Part shown: piece after piece, positions 35,013 to 44,208 of the stretch
Layout: each line of letters opens with the position of its first letter
Numbering within the stretch: position 1 is the stretch's first letter
Program-made: the position numbers and the translations under genes
Assembly: GCA_046349915.1 (NCBI GenBank)
Contig: JAXMBL010000003.1
Span: forward strand, 186,001-250,000
Direction: 5' to 3'
DNA length: 64,000 nt
DNA from: CAIXSC01 sp046349915
GTDB taxonomy: Bacteria; Planctomycetota; Planctomycetia; Pirellulales; Pirellulaceae
The notes under the pieces: generated by a model
What the model was told of the DNA's origin: nothing
Databases searched by the model: none
The model's input: the letters and a program-made list of their open reading frames with translations, nothing else

Positions 35013-35348
35013 CTAGATCTCGCTGGATGTCATCGCATCTAGCGACGCGTCGACCGCGGGGGCCGCGGTGCGGCGACGCGAGCGGCGAGTCACCTTGGCG
35101 GCGCTCCACTCCTTGGTCAATGATTCAAACACCTCGGGCGACTCATAACGGATGACATGCTTGCCATCCGGCATCGGGCCGACCAACCCGCGGAAGACCG
35201 GCAATCCACGCAGCTCTAAATCGGTGCTGCAATCGTCGACGCCAATTTGAGTATGAGTCTGAAGCAAGTACTCCGAGTTCGGAAAATCGCGGATCCGCAG
35301 TCCGCCATCCGGTCCCCGAGTCACGACGCGATAAGTTGTCTTGGGCAT
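35013..35348 (-). CDS. Hypothetical protein
   Basis: This 111-aa protein has no signal peptide and begins 'MPKTTYRVVTRGPDGGLRIRDFP', which looks like a small beta-sheet domain with regular codon use. The last 30 residues are basic and low-complexity. It has no motif that I recognise; it may be a real small gene because the frame is closed and well spaced from its neighbours. Confidence 0.5.
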   Translation of the reverse strand: MPKTTYRVVTRGPDGGLRIRDFPNSEYLLQTHTQIGVDDCSTDLELRGLPVFRGLVGPMPDGKHVIRYESPEVFESLTKEWSAAKVTRRSRRRTAAPAVDASLDAMTSSEI

Positions 35349-35642
35349 CCCCTAAATCCCCTGCTCGAGCGCCAAAGCCCGTGTATGGACGCCGCTCCCG
35401 TGTCCAAGCGGGGGCAACGCGTGCGACGAGCAGAGAGAGATAGCGCTGAGCGAGGGTCCGTCTCAAGGTTCCTCGCGCCTCTATCCGTCGTCGGCGTTGG
35501 ACTTATCGGCTCTTCTTTCCCGCGCGGCACACGCAAACCTCGGACCACCGTGCTAACGTCACAGTCGTCGTGCGGATCAAAGTCGCGTGAACCGATCAAA
35601 TCGCGCTGAACGGTATACCAGGTTTGTTCGGCGCCGACTCGA

Positions 35643-35667
35643 GCGACGGACTGGAAGTCCGTCGTAC
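35643..35667 (-). repeat. Dispersed palindrome, single copy 11
   Basis: GCGACGGACTGGAAGTCCGT and its CGTAC end form a single copy, 27 bp beyond the aminotransferase stop. The gap 35349-35694 holds only this. Confidence 0.7.
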
Positions 35668-35694
35668 ATCCCTACTTCCCTGTCCCACGAGACG

Positions 35695-36903
35695 CTAGCT
35701 TCCACGCCGCTCGGACGCCAAACGTTCGCGCAGAGCGTCCACCAACGCATCAATGTGCGCTCGTTCATTATACAGGTGGCAAGAGACTCGGATGTAACGC
35801 GCCCCATTCCACTCCACTACTGGAACCTCGATCCGATGAAACTCCCACAGGGCTCGCTGAAGAGAGCGTGCGTCGCCTGGTGGTAGGGGAACATGAGCCA
35901 TCGTGCCGTACCAATTCGCATCGTCCGGCACCATGGGCGCCAACCCAGACAACTCGACGATCCGCTGGCGAGCATATCGAGCCAGCTCATGCGTCACGGC
36001 ACGAAATCGGTCGCTCCCGAACGACTCGAGAAAATCAATCGCGGCGGGGATCGCAAAGTACGCACTCGAGTCACGCGTACCGCTCCACATGAATTCGTCG
36101 GTCCAGTGAGTAGGCGACTCGGGTGGCAAAAGTCCCCAACTCAACTGAGTCGTCCGCATGTGGGCGTGCCAGCGTGGGGCGGCGAACAAGAAACCAGAAC
36201 CAAACGGCGCGCTCAACCACTTGTGGCAACTGGCGACATAGAAGTCGGGCGCAAGTTGCCCGAGATGCAACGGTACTTGGGCCGGGGCATGCGGGCCGTC
36301 GATGCAAACCGCGATCCCCAGGCGACTCGCTCGACGGCAGATCTCCTGGACCGGCAAGATCACCGCGGTGGCGGAGGTGACATGACTTACCACAATCAGT
36401 CTCGTTCGTGACGTTACTTGAGCAAACAGGGCGTCCACGACTTTTTCAACGTCGTTCAGGGGCGGCAAGAGATCGGCGACCCGCGGCGCGTCCGCATTCG
36501 CTCGCTGGCACGCTCGTTGCCAAATGCGCACCACAGCCCCATATTCGTGATTGGTCAGTAAGACCTGATCGCCCGCGGCGAGTGGAAAACTCTCCGCGAC
36601 CACATTCATGCCATGGGTCGCGTTCTCCACGAAAACGAGACTGGAATCGTCCGTGCCAATCCATTGCGCCAGTCGATGGCGAGCTTGTCGCCAAGCCGGC
36701 TCGTATCGACGCACGAAGAAGTCCATCGGTTGTTCATCGAGAGCCGCCTTCCATGCTTGCTGTGCGAGGAGCACCGGTTTGGGCGGCGGACCGAATGAGC
36801 CATGGTTGAGATAGATCGTGTCGGGGCGAATGGACCACTGTTGACGCCAAGCGGCCAACTCGTCGGGCGTCCCAGCATTCGTCGTGAAGGAGTTACTCGT
36901 CAT
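35695..36903 (-). CDS. Class V aminotransferase (isopenicillin N epimerase-like)
   Basis: This 402-aa PLP enzyme of the class V fold starts 'TIYLNHGSFGPPPKPVLLAQQAWKAALDEQPMDFFVRRYE', as in isopenicillin N epimerase/cysteine desulfurase relatives. 'VENATHGMNVVAESF' and 'LLTNHEYGAVVRIW' follow. The Schiff-base lysine is in 'FYVASCHKWLSAPFGSGFL'. It is cytoplasmic. The reaction cannot be told from sequence: epimerase, desulfurase and lyase members share this pattern. It is followed by no partner gene. Confidence 0.85.
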   Translation of the reverse strand: MTSNSFTTNAGTPDELAAWRQQWSIRPDTIYLNHGSFGPPPKPVLLAQQAWKAALDEQPMDFFVRRYEPAWRQARHRLAQWIGTDDSSLVFVENATHGMNVVAESFPLAAGDQVLLTNHEYGAVVRIWQRACQRANADAPRVADLLPPLNDVEKVVDALFAQVTSRTRLIVVSHVTSATAVILPVQEICRRASRLGIAVCIDGPHAPAQVPLHLGQLAPDFYVASCHKWLSAPFGSGFLFAAPRWHAHMRTTQLSWGLLPPESPTHWTDEFMWSGTRDSSAYFAIPAAIDFLESFGSDRFRAVTHELARYARQRIVELSGLAPMVPDDANWYGTMAHVPLPPGDARSLQRALWEFHRIEVPVVEWNGARYIRVSCHLYNERAHIDALVDALRERLASERRGS

Positions 36904-37029
36904 GAATGTTCTCGATCTACGAAAGAGCGAAACTGGCCCGAGTGGCGCGGAAAACGAGTCGCGAAGGCGAGTAGTTTCGCGACGCGATGCCCTCGCCGTA
37001 TCCCCAAGGCGACTCGGCGTCCGAATGTC

Positions 37030-38454
37030 CTACAGCAAGTGTCGAGCCTTCAGTTCCAGATACTTGTTAACCAAGGGAGCTGTCATGTCCTCGGGAAAGA
37101 CGTCCAAGCACAGAACGCCCGCATGCTGAAGATCCGTAATCACCTGATGCCGCCAGGTGAGAATATGAGCGGCCGCGGCCGCTCGATAGAGAGCGGCGCC
37201 GCGCGGGTCGGGGTGGTCCGCCGCCGAGAAAAGTTGTCGATCCCGGAGGAGTATTCCCAAGGGCAAGTGACGTCCCACCTGCGTGGCCAAATACTGATGC
37301 ACTTGTTGAGCATTGACTTCGTCGATCAGGTTCGTGGCGAGAATGACCAACGCTCGCTTGCGACAATGAGTGGAAAGATGCAAGAACGCCTGATCGTAAC
37401 GTGACTCGACTAACTCGGGAAAACGATTGAACGAGGCATGCAGCAACTGATTCATTTGCTTCATGCCGCCTTGGGGCGGGACAAACGAGAGCACTCGGTC
37501 GGAGAAAGCGATGAATCCAACCGAGTCTCCCTGCCGCAACGCCACGTAACTCAACATGAGCATGGAGTTCAAGGCGTGATCCAACAAGCTCAGGCCAGCC
37601 GCCTCGTTGGTCATCATGCGACCGCAGTCGACCAGGAAGATCAGCCGCTGACTCTGACTCGTCTGAAAATCCTTCACGGTCAGTTTGTTGCGTCGAGCTG
37701 TCGAACGCCAGTCGAGATGCTTGTAGTTGTCGTCGGGCGTGTAGTCGCGCAATCGCTCGAAGTCGTGGTCCTGTCCAACTCGACGAGTGCGTCGAACACC
37801 CATCAGACTCAGGCGGTTGGTACGCGCGAGCAGAGCGTATTCGCCCAGTTGCTTCATGTCGGGATAGACATGGATCGTTGACTCGCAGGGATAGGTGAGA
37901 AAACGTTGCCACAGTCCGAGACGACTACGGACCCGCACATGAATCTCTCGCAACTCAAAAGCGCCTCGGCGACTGGGCAACGCCTGATAGTGCATGGACG
38001 CTCGATTGCGAGGACTCAACTGAAGAGTGAATTCCTCAGGCTGAGCCGTGAACTCTTGCGGAACATCGTCGCGAATCCACAGCAGCCGCTTGCGTCGTCC
38101 CTGATTGTGGATGGTCAATTGCACGGGGTGAGCCATCCGCAATGAGGCCACTCGCATGGTCTCGCGCGACACCGAAAAGTCTTTCCAGCGTGGCAGCGTC
38201 AGTAGATCCACGAACGCCAGCACGCCGATCACGACGTCCAGAACCGCGATCGGCACGATCCAGGAGGCGTCGAGGATAATGGCGAGCGTCAGGATGCAAG
38301 GGAGCAGCGTTACCAGCAAGAGCGGCTTGAAAGGATAGACTCGTTTGAACACCGCCAAGGGAATGAAAGGAGCGGTGAGGATCACGAGCCAGAGCCACGT
38401 GAGCCGCACCTGCCAAACTTCATCCTGCAACAGTCCCTGTACAAACTCGCTCAC
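37030..38454 (-). CDS. DUF58 protein, last gene of MoxR operon
   Basis: This 474-aa protein has two membrane helices at the N-terminus ('LTWLWLVILTAPFIPLAVF', 'LLLVTLLPCILTLAIIL'). It then has the DUF58 signature 'RLRDYTPDDNYKHLDWRSTARRNKLTVKDF' and a vWA-like fold whose metal-binding motif is degenerate ('VDCGRMM' in place of DxSxS). It is thought to act with the MoxR ATPase in assembly or activation of other proteins. The start codon GTG overlaps the stop of the moxR gene by 4 bp, so translation is coupled. Confidence 0.93.
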   Translation of the reverse strand: MSEFVQGLLQDEVWQVRLTWLWLVILTAPFIPLAVFKRVYPFKPLLLVTLLPCILTLAIILDASWIVPIAVLDVVIGVLAFVDLLTLPRWKDFSVSRETMRVASLRMAHPVQLTIHNQGRRKRLLWIRDDVPQEFTAQPEEFTLQLSPRNRASMHYQALPSRRGAFELREIHVRVRSRLGLWQRFLTYPCESTIHVYPDMKQLGEYALLARTNRLSLMGVRRTRRVGQDHDFERLRDYTPDDNYKHLDWRSTARRNKLTVKDFQTSQSQRLIFLVDCGRMMTNEAAGLSLLDHALNSMLMLSYVALRQGDSVGFIAFSDRVLSFVPPQGGMKQMNQLLHASFNRFPELVESRYDQAFLHLSTHCRKRALVILATNLIDEVNAQQVHQYLATQVGRHLPLGILLRDRQLFSAADHPDPRGAALYRAAAAAHILTWRHQVITDLQHAGVLCLDVFPEDMTAPLVNKYLELKARHLL

Positions 38455-39968
38455 AGCCGGGGAACCTCCACGGTGCGAATCAATTCCTGCAGCAGGTCGT
38501 CCACCTTGCGACCTTCCACTTCCGCCTCGGCGGTCAAAATAACTCGGTGACGCAGCGCGGGGATTGCGATCTGCACGACGTCATCTGGCACGGCGTAATC
38601 GCGACCATGGAAGGCGGCGAGCGTGCGAGCCGCTTGCAGGATCGCCAAACCAGCACGGGGCGAGGCGCCCAAATGGAATTGGGGCCATGTTCGCGTCGCC
38701 CGTACGAGTTTCGCCACATAGTCGACCAACTTGTCGTCGACCACGACTTTTCCATTCTCCTGTATCGTGCGTTGAATCTCGTCCGGCGACGTGATTACCG
38801 CCAGATCTTCTTCCAGCCGTCGATTAATGTCGGCCTGCCCGCTGTGCAACTGCAGGATGTTCTTCTCCTCGTCGAACGCCGGATAGGACGCGATCAGCTT
38901 GAACATGAAGCGGTCGAGCTGAGCTTCGGGGAGGTTGTAGGTTCCTTCGGATTCAATCGGGTTCTGCGTCGCTAAGACCAGGAAGGGCTTTTCGAGGCGA
39001 TGGCTTTGGCCGTCGACCGTGACGCGGAATTCCTGCATGATCTCCAGCAACGACGCATGCGTTTTCGCGGGCGCTCGGTTGATTTCGTCGGCCAACAGCA
39101 ACTGAGTGAACACAGGGCCCGGTCGGAAGCGAAACTCCTGCGTCTTCATGTCGAAGATCGGCGCGCCCGTAATGTCCGAGGGCATCAAGTCCGCCGTGAA
39201 CTGAATGCGGCCGAACTTCAACCCCATCACTCGACCGAGTGTTCTCACAAAGAGAGTTTTCCCCAAACCGGGAACGCTCTCAATCAACACGTGACCATTC
39301 GAAAACAGGGCCACCAGCGTGCCCACGACCAACTCGTCTTGCCCGACGTAGATCTTGCCAATCTCCGCCATCATCCGATCAAACAACTGCTTGGTCGCCG
39401 TTCGCTGCCCGCTAGGGTTGGATGAACTCATCCGCATCGACGATTGCGCGGGCGCCTTGGGGGCTTGCGCGATTAGCGGAGAAAAGCTAGAGGTCGGCGC
39501 GGCCGGCGCCATCGGCGCCGAGGATTGCATCGGCATGCCACTCGACATGGGTGACATGCCCGGAGTTGGATAGCTGGGCGCCGGATAATTGGAAGTGGGG
39601 AACGTGGGAGCGGGGAAGGAGGGGGCAGGACTGCCAGCGCCGCTCGTGGGAAATCCACTGCTCGCCGGTGAAAACGCGGGGGCGCCGCCGGTCGGTCCCG
39701 TTCCGGGCGCGGCAGAGGGAAATCCGTTCGGCGGCGAACTCGGCATGCCGGGGAAGGCGGGCGTGGACGATGGAAACACTGGCGGGCTATTCAAGGCCGC
39801 TGGCGCACTCGAACTGGGCACCGTCTGCACGGCATTGCATTGAGGGCATTTGGCCGGTTTGCCCGCATAGGCCATGCTGACCTTCAGTTTGCGACCACAT
39901 GTCGCGCACAGAAACTCGACCATTCCGACGTCGCTTGCCGCGCCCGTCAGTGGGTTACTATCACTCAT
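38451..39968 (-). CDS. moxR: MoxR-type AAA ATPase with zinc ribbon and Pro/Ser linker
   Basis: Start ATG 39968 (or GTG 39971, one codon earlier). The N-terminal ribbon 'CATCGRKLKVSMAYAGKPAKCPQC' carries two CxxC pairs, followed by a Pro/Ser/Ala-rich linker of about 120 residues that is not usual in MoxR proteins. The AAA+ module covers about residues 190-505: Walker A 'GLGKT', Walker B 'LLADEINRAPAKTHASLLE', 'LATQNPIESEGTYNLPEAQLDRFM' and 'LGASPRAGLAILQ'. MoxR ATPases act as chaperone-like activators together with vWA/DUF58 proteins. Overlapping starts and stops couple it to its neighbours. Confidence 0.95.
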   Translation of the reverse strand: MSDSNPLTGAASDVGMVEFLCATCGRKLKVSMAYAGKPAKCPQCNAVQTVPSSSAPAALNSPPVFPSSTPAFPGMPSSPPNGFPSAAPGTGPTGGAPAFSPASSGFPTSGAGSPAPSFPAPTFPTSNYPAPSYPTPGMSPMSSGMPMQSSAPMAPAAPTSSFSPLIAQAPKAPAQSSMRMSSSNPSGQRTATKQLFDRMMAEIGKIYVGQDELVVGTLVALFSNGHVLIESVPGLGKTLFVRTLGRVMGLKFGRIQFTADLMPSDITGAPIFDMKTQEFRFRPGPVFTQLLLADEINRAPAKTHASLLEIMQEFRVTVDGQSHRLEKPFLVLATQNPIESEGTYNLPEAQLDRFMFKLIASYPAFDEEKNILQLHSGQADINRRLEEDLAVITSPDEIQRTIQENGKVVVDDKLVDYVAKLVRATRTWPQFHLGASPRAGLAILQAARTLAAFHGRDYAVPDDVVQIAIPALRHRVILTAEAEVEGRKVDDLLQELIRTVEVPRL

Positions 39969-41473
39969 CACTTCTCCTTCGAGGGACTGTTGTTCTCGGG
40001 TGCGGGCGGCTGCGTTTTCGCAGGTGTTGCTGAATCGCCGACTACGTTGGCGCTAGCGACATTCGCGACTTGTGGAAGGGGACTCGCCGCGGTGGTGCTT
40101 CCCGTTGTGCTCGAGTTAACAACCCCGCTGACGACTCCGCCGCCGCCGGGATTTGTCGCCGTCGCGGGCTGGCCGCGCTTGCGATTGCCAGCGCCCTTCA
40201 CCACCTGGTAGTACTCTTCGAGAGTTTTGCGAGCGGCGTTGCGATCGCCCGAGTACTGTAATAATTCGCCGACTGCCGTGATGTGAGCGCCAAAATCCGA
40301 GACCGTGTCGGCGGGCAATCGCCGTGGACGACCGAAAATCGGCAGAGAGCTGAAGCAATACAGAATGCCAATCGCGATCAAGTGCAGCACAATGGCGTTC
40401 AGCGGAAAAATCATGAACATCTCAAGTCCCGTCGGGAGCGAATCGTCGGGCTCTTGCTGGAACGTTTCTAGTCCCGACTCGTCGCTCTCGATAAAGGCCA
40501 CTCGACCAGCCGAACCACACTCGCGGATCAGCAAATTAGCCAGCTTGCGGTGTTCGTGATTCACGAGCGGCATATTCAACAAGAACGAGCCGTTCGTCAC
40601 GACGATGATCTGACCTCCGTTGGACCAGGAATTCTTTTGCTCCTCTTCCACGCGTCGTATGAGCGCGTCGCCTTGGTCCGTTTCCAGCAGGACCTCGGAA
40701 TCGGGGAGCGAAGTGGATTCCAGGGGAATCGCTTCCGGCACAAGCGGCGAGTTTTTCTTCTTCGCCGCTCGACGGGCGCGCGACGAGAATAAGGGAACAA
40801 CCGGCTTGCGCGCTGGAGTGGCGCCGGGGGCCGGGATGTCGGCCGTCTTGGGTTCAGCCAGTCGCGAGGCGACGGTGATCTCCGTTCGTGATGCATCGAT
40901 TCCCTGCGCCCAGGGACCACGAAGTCCCTTGACGGGATACTCGGCGCCGGGGTGAATAACGAACCAGCGAGCATAGGTTTGGCCGGTTGCTCGTGATTTG
41001 TGCGACGCGTGGTCGGTGAGTGCTTCATTCAGTCGAGCGGGAATTTCTTGAGCCTGCTCGGGTGATGCATTGACTTGCATCTTGCGCCAATAGAGCGGGC
41101 CCGCGTCGAAGTCGCGGCCGACATAGATCAGTACTTTGTTGGGACCGCTCGCAACCCAATTGTCCAAGAACTGACGTTCCTTCCAGGAGGGGGCGTCGAA
41201 GGAATCGGGAATCCAGACGAGTGTGTCGTAGCTATTCAGCTTGGGCGAAAGCCGCCGCCAAGTCGTGACGCGATGACCCGCTTGTTCAAACATGCGAGCG
41301 AATACGGCGGTGCCGTTGACGCTGTCGGCGCCGAGCGCCGACTTTCTCTGGCCATACGTACGATTGATGTCGTCGGGAGCGCAGCCAGCGGAGACGCTCG
41401 CCAACACGAGGAACGCCAGCAGCAGCCATCGCCGGGAATTGGACGAGGAGGAATCCTCGCGCGCAATACTCAT
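39968..41473 (-). CDS. DUF4350 protein, lipoprotein-like membrane protein
   Basis: The ATG at 41473 gives 501 aa. A signal peptide or helix ends in 'SVSAGCAPDD' (lipobox-like), followed by DUF4350 ('GTAVFARMFEQAGHRVTTWRRLSPKLNSYDTLVWIPDSF', 'RFLDNWVASGPNKVLIYVGRDFD'). A second membrane helix at about residue 375 ('MIFPLNAIVLHLIAIGILYCFSSLPIFG') precedes a Thr/Ser/Pro tail of about 60 residues. DUF4350 is regularly found in MoxR-DUF58-DUF4129 operons. It overlaps its neighbours by 4 bp. Confidence 0.85.
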   Translation of the reverse strand: MSIAREDSSSSNSRRWLLLAFLVLASVSAGCAPDDINRTYGQRKSALGADSVNGTAVFARMFEQAGHRVTTWRRLSPKLNSYDTLVWIPDSFDAPSWKERQFLDNWVASGPNKVLIYVGRDFDAGPLYWRKMQVNASPEQAQEIPARLNEALTDHASHKSRATGQTYARWFVIHPGAEYPVKGLRGPWAQGIDASRTEITVASRLAEPKTADIPAPGATPARKPVVPLFSSRARRAAKKKNSPLVPEAIPLESTSLPDSEVLLETDQGDALIRRVEEEQKNSWSNGGQIIVVTNGSFLLNMPLVNHEHRKLANLLIRECGSAGRVAFIESDESGLETFQQEPDDSLPTGLEMFMIFPLNAIVLHLIAIGILYCFSSLPIFGRPRRLPADTVSDFGAHITAVGELLQYSGDRNAARKTLEEYYQVVKGAGNRKRGQPATATNPGGGGVVSGVVNSSTTGSTTAASPLPQVANVASANVVGDSATPAKTQPPAPENNSPSKEK

Positions 41474-42342
41474 GCCGCACCTCCTTGGGGCGTCAGTCGA
41501 TGGAATTCGTCTACCTCGCGCCAGCACTCCTCGAAGCGTTCTCGTTCCAGCTTACGCCGCCCGAAGAAGACGTCTTCAAAAGCAAACATGGTGCGTGACA
41601 ACATCTCCTGCAGACGCGGCTCGTTCCGTATCTCGCGCAGGTATTGCCGATTCGTCTTGCCGCGCGTCAGTTGAATGCGTTGATGGCGGTCGAGTTGCAA
41701 GAGTTGGTGACTGAAGAGGTAGATGATCGCGCCGCTGTAGTCGCCCGCTTCGTATCGCCGTCGAGCCTCGCTGAGGAAGTCGCCGCGAGGCGCCGCGAGT
41801 TGCACGGGGAGTTCCTCGACGCGATCGATTCCGCCGCTGGTTTCTTCCTCCTCATCGCTCGCCGCGTCATTCTCGCCGTCTTTCTGATCGCGACCCAAGA
41901 AGGCGCGGACGATGAAGTAAGCGATGACGGCCAAGATGGCGAATAGCGCCAGGTAAATCAGAACTTTAAGCAATACGCCAATCGATTCGAAAGCCGTTGT
42001 CAGCCACGAAAAATCCCAGTCGGGACCGTCGTAGTTCCGTTGCTTGACCGGTTTCTCGGGACGAATGTTGACTCGTTGGAGGTCGTCCTTGCTGGAGTCA
42101 TACCAAGGAAAATCGTTGACCGAACTGAGGGCTTTCTTTCCCGCTTCGACCGCTGAATCGTTCAGTGGCTCGGGGGCTGGCTGCTGACTGGGCGTCGAGG
42201 ACGTGGAGGAGGAAGGCGGCGGGGTTGACGTTGTCTGACCGCTCGCGCTGCGCGGAAGTGAAAGGCTCCCCGCGGCGATGATCGCCAACAGGATCGCGAA
42301 GGTCAGGCATGAGCGATCGTGGTTCGACGACAGGCGCCTCAT
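41470..42342 (-). CDS. DUF4129 membrane protein
   Basis: This 290-aa protein has a signal peptide, a Ser/Pro-rich periplasmic stretch to about residue 75 and one membrane helix ('SIGVLLKVLIYLALFAILAVIAYFIVRAFL'). An acidic linker and the cytoplasmic DUF4129 domain follow: 'EARRRYEAGDYSGAIIYLFSHQLLQLDRHQRIQLTRGKTNRQYLREI' and 'FEDVFFGRRKLERERFEECW'. DUF4129 is a standing partner of MoxR/DUF58 genes. A 4-bp overlap links it to the genes on each side. Confidence 0.9.
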   Translation of the reverse strand: MRRLSSNHDRSCLTFAILLAIIAAGSLSLPRSASGQTTSTPPPSSSTSSTPSQQPAPEPLNDSAVEAGKKALSSVNDFPWYDSSKDDLQRVNIRPEKPVKQRNYDGPDWDFSWLTTAFESIGVLLKVLIYLALFAILAVIAYFIVRAFLGRDQKDGENDAASDEEEETSGGIDRVEELPVQLAAPRGDFLSEARRRYEAGDYSGAIIYLFSHQLLQLDRHQRIQLTRGKTNRQYLREIRNEPRLQEMLSRTMFAFEDVFFGRRKLERERFEECWREVDEFHRLTPQGGAA

Positions 42343-43235
42343 CCCGTCACCTTTGACAGAAAGCGACTCGCCTCGGCCCTTAACCGCAACTCGACTTCCC
42401 AGCCTTCATTGCGAATACGCACATCCAGGTAGCTCAAGAATCGCACCACCGCGACGTACAGCGCGACGAGCCACATTGATAAGGGAACGCCGACGACTAC
42501 CATCCAATGGCTCCAACGCCAGTCGTGCAGAAAGATGCCTGAGAGAAAGAGCAGTCCATGGGCGATCGCTCCCGTGAGAATGACCGACATGATGGCGATG
42601 ATCAGCCACCGCGGGAACAAGGGGGTGTTGATCGTGGAGTGGAGGACCGTCATGCGACGCGATAAGGTCTGTGCGTTTGGGTTTCGCGCGAACCACGAAT
42701 GCCTCTCTAACAGAATGATCTCTGGCAAGAAGGTGCGGAGTCCGCGTAGTAGCCCGATGAAGCAGACCAGCAACATGAGGCTAAACTCGCCGGGCGTGAA
42801 ATCGGGTTGCTCCCAAGCTGTGCCTAGGAGCAACCAGGCGGCGAGCGGGCCGCGAATCAGCACCAGGCAGATGAAGGTCTGACCCGCGGTTTGTCCTACG
42901 CCGCGGAAAACCTCGCGCCACGACGGTCGTTCCTCGAAGACGGAGAGTCCGAGATACATCGAGGCGAAGATCGTCCCCAGAGGCGCCTCGAGGAACACCA
43001 GCAGCGACATGTTCCAGAGGTAGCGGAAGGGGATGAACGACGAGCCGTAATCGTGGAAGTCCGGCGAGGCCATCCAACCGATCAGCAGGTGATTCACGAT
43101 GGCCAGCGGCAAGACGCCGACCAGCGCCGTCGCCAACAGCCGACCGCCGTAGGCTCGCAGCACGTGAAGGCTCAAGTCCATCAGTTCGACCTGCGTCCGT
43201 TCGCGGACGACGATGCGCGTTTTATCCAGCTGCAT
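42339..43235 (-). CDS. Multispanning membrane protein of the MoxR operon
   Basis: This 298-aa protein has about 6 hydrophobic segments, including 'LLATALVGVLPLAIVNHLLIGW', 'LSVFEERPSWREVFRGVGQTAGQ' flanked by helices, and 'WLIIAIMSVILTGAIAHGLLFLSG'. It ends in a cytoplasmic tail 'FLSYLDVRIRNEGWEVELRLRAEA', a pattern typical of this position in planctomycete MoxR operons. There is no named domain that I can be sure of. It overlaps the SpoIIM-like gene by 14 bp. Confidence 0.8.
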   Translation of the reverse strand: MQLDKTRIVVRERTQVELMDLSLHVLRAYGGRLLATALVGVLPLAIVNHLLIGWMASPDFHDYGSSFIPFRYLWNMSLLVFLEAPLGTIFASMYLGLSVFEERPSWREVFRGVGQTAGQTFICLVLIRGPLAAWLLLGTAWEQPDFTPGEFSLMLLVCFIGLLRGLRTFLPEIILLERHSWFARNPNAQTLSRRMTVLHSTINTPLFPRWLIIAIMSVILTGAIAHGLLFLSGIFLHDWRWSHWMVVVGVPLSMWLVALYVAVVRFLSYLDVRIRNEGWEVELRLRAEASRFLSKVTG

Positions 43236-44208
43236 CGGCGGGCCTCCGCGGGAATCCCAGTACGACGAAGTAGAAGGTGAGAAGACCGCTGTCGATGACC
43301 GCCACTGCCGCTTTCACCCAATACGGCAAGCTGGTTGGAGAGATGAATGCTTCGGTCAGAGCAGCGAGGAAAAACAGCACCACGAAGGCGCCCATGATGG
43401 GCATCGCGTCGCTCGCGGCTCGGCGCAGGGAGTCAAGTCGAGCGTATCCGCGCGTGGAGAGGAGCGACACGCCTAGTCGCAGCCCCGCGCCCGCGGAGAG
43501 TACGATGGCGGTTAGTTCAAACGGACCGTGCGCCGTCACAAACTCGAAGAAATTCTTGCCCTCGGGGACGTCAGGACGCGCCATGTAACCGAACGAAGCG
43601 CCCAGGAATCCCGCGTTAAACAGGGTGATGAACATGCCGGGGACAATCAGCAGTCCACCCGTAAAGCACTTCATGCCGATGCCCGTGTTGTGCGAAATGT
43701 AGAACGCAGCCATCAGGACGTTGACGGAATAAGGACGGTCCTGCAACGGCTCGCGGAAGTTCTCTTCTAACTGCGAGATCATCGCATCGCCTAACATTTC
43801 TTCCGCATAAGTGGGCCAGAGCGTTCGCGAGTAAGCCAGGATCGCGGACAGAATGAAGACGCCCCAAAAAACACAAAACGCCACATGCACGCAGCGATCA
43901 TGAAAGATCTTCTGCGGAACTTCGTACAGTAGCACCTGTCCCCAGTACTTGAGATCAAAGGGGCGGCTGTGATAGAGCTGGTTGTGCGCGCGACCGACCA
44001 ATTGGTGCAGGTACTGAACCGTATCGGGCGGCAACTGATAGGCGTCCGCCAAGGCCAAGTCAGCGCAGGCAGCTCGATACAAGTCGGTAAAACGAGTGAC
44101 CGCGGCGGCGGGTTGGCGAGAGCGGCGAGTCCGCTGGAATTGGTCGCAGAGCAGCTCCAGCTCTTGCCAATTCTGGCGACGTACTTCCAGCAGTTGCGCG
44201 ACTTTCAT
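43222..44208 (-). CDS. Stage II sporulation protein M-like membrane protein
   Basis: The ATG at 44208 gives 328 aa. The cytoplasmic N-terminus is helical ('KVAQLLEVRRQNWQELELLCDQFQ'). The SpoIIM/DUF95 membrane part follows: 'FCVFWGVFILSAILAYSRTLWP', 'MAAFYISHNTGIGMKCFTGGLLIVPGMFITLFNAGFLGASFGYM', 'FFEFVTAHGPFELTAIVLSAGAGLRLG'. In Bacillus SpoIIM takes part in cell-wall degradation during engulfment; in non-sporulating bacteria it is a partner of RDD and MoxR genes. Longer in-frame sequence upstream is not coding-like. Confidence 0.9.
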   Translation of the reverse strand: MKVAQLLEVRRQNWQELELLCDQFQRTRRSRQPAAAVTRFTDLYRAACADLALADAYQLPPDTVQYLHQLVGRAHNQLYHSRPFDLKYWGQVLLYEVPQKIFHDRCVHVAFCVFWGVFILSAILAYSRTLWPTYAEEMLGDAMISQLEENFREPLQDRPYSVNVLMAAFYISHNTGIGMKCFTGGLLIVPGMFITLFNAGFLGASFGYMARPDVPEGKNFFEFVTAHGPFELTAIVLSAGAGLRLGVSLLSTRGYARLDSLRRAASDAMPIMGAFVVLFFLAALTEAFISPTSLPYWVKAAVAVIDSGLLTFYFVVLGFPRRPADAAG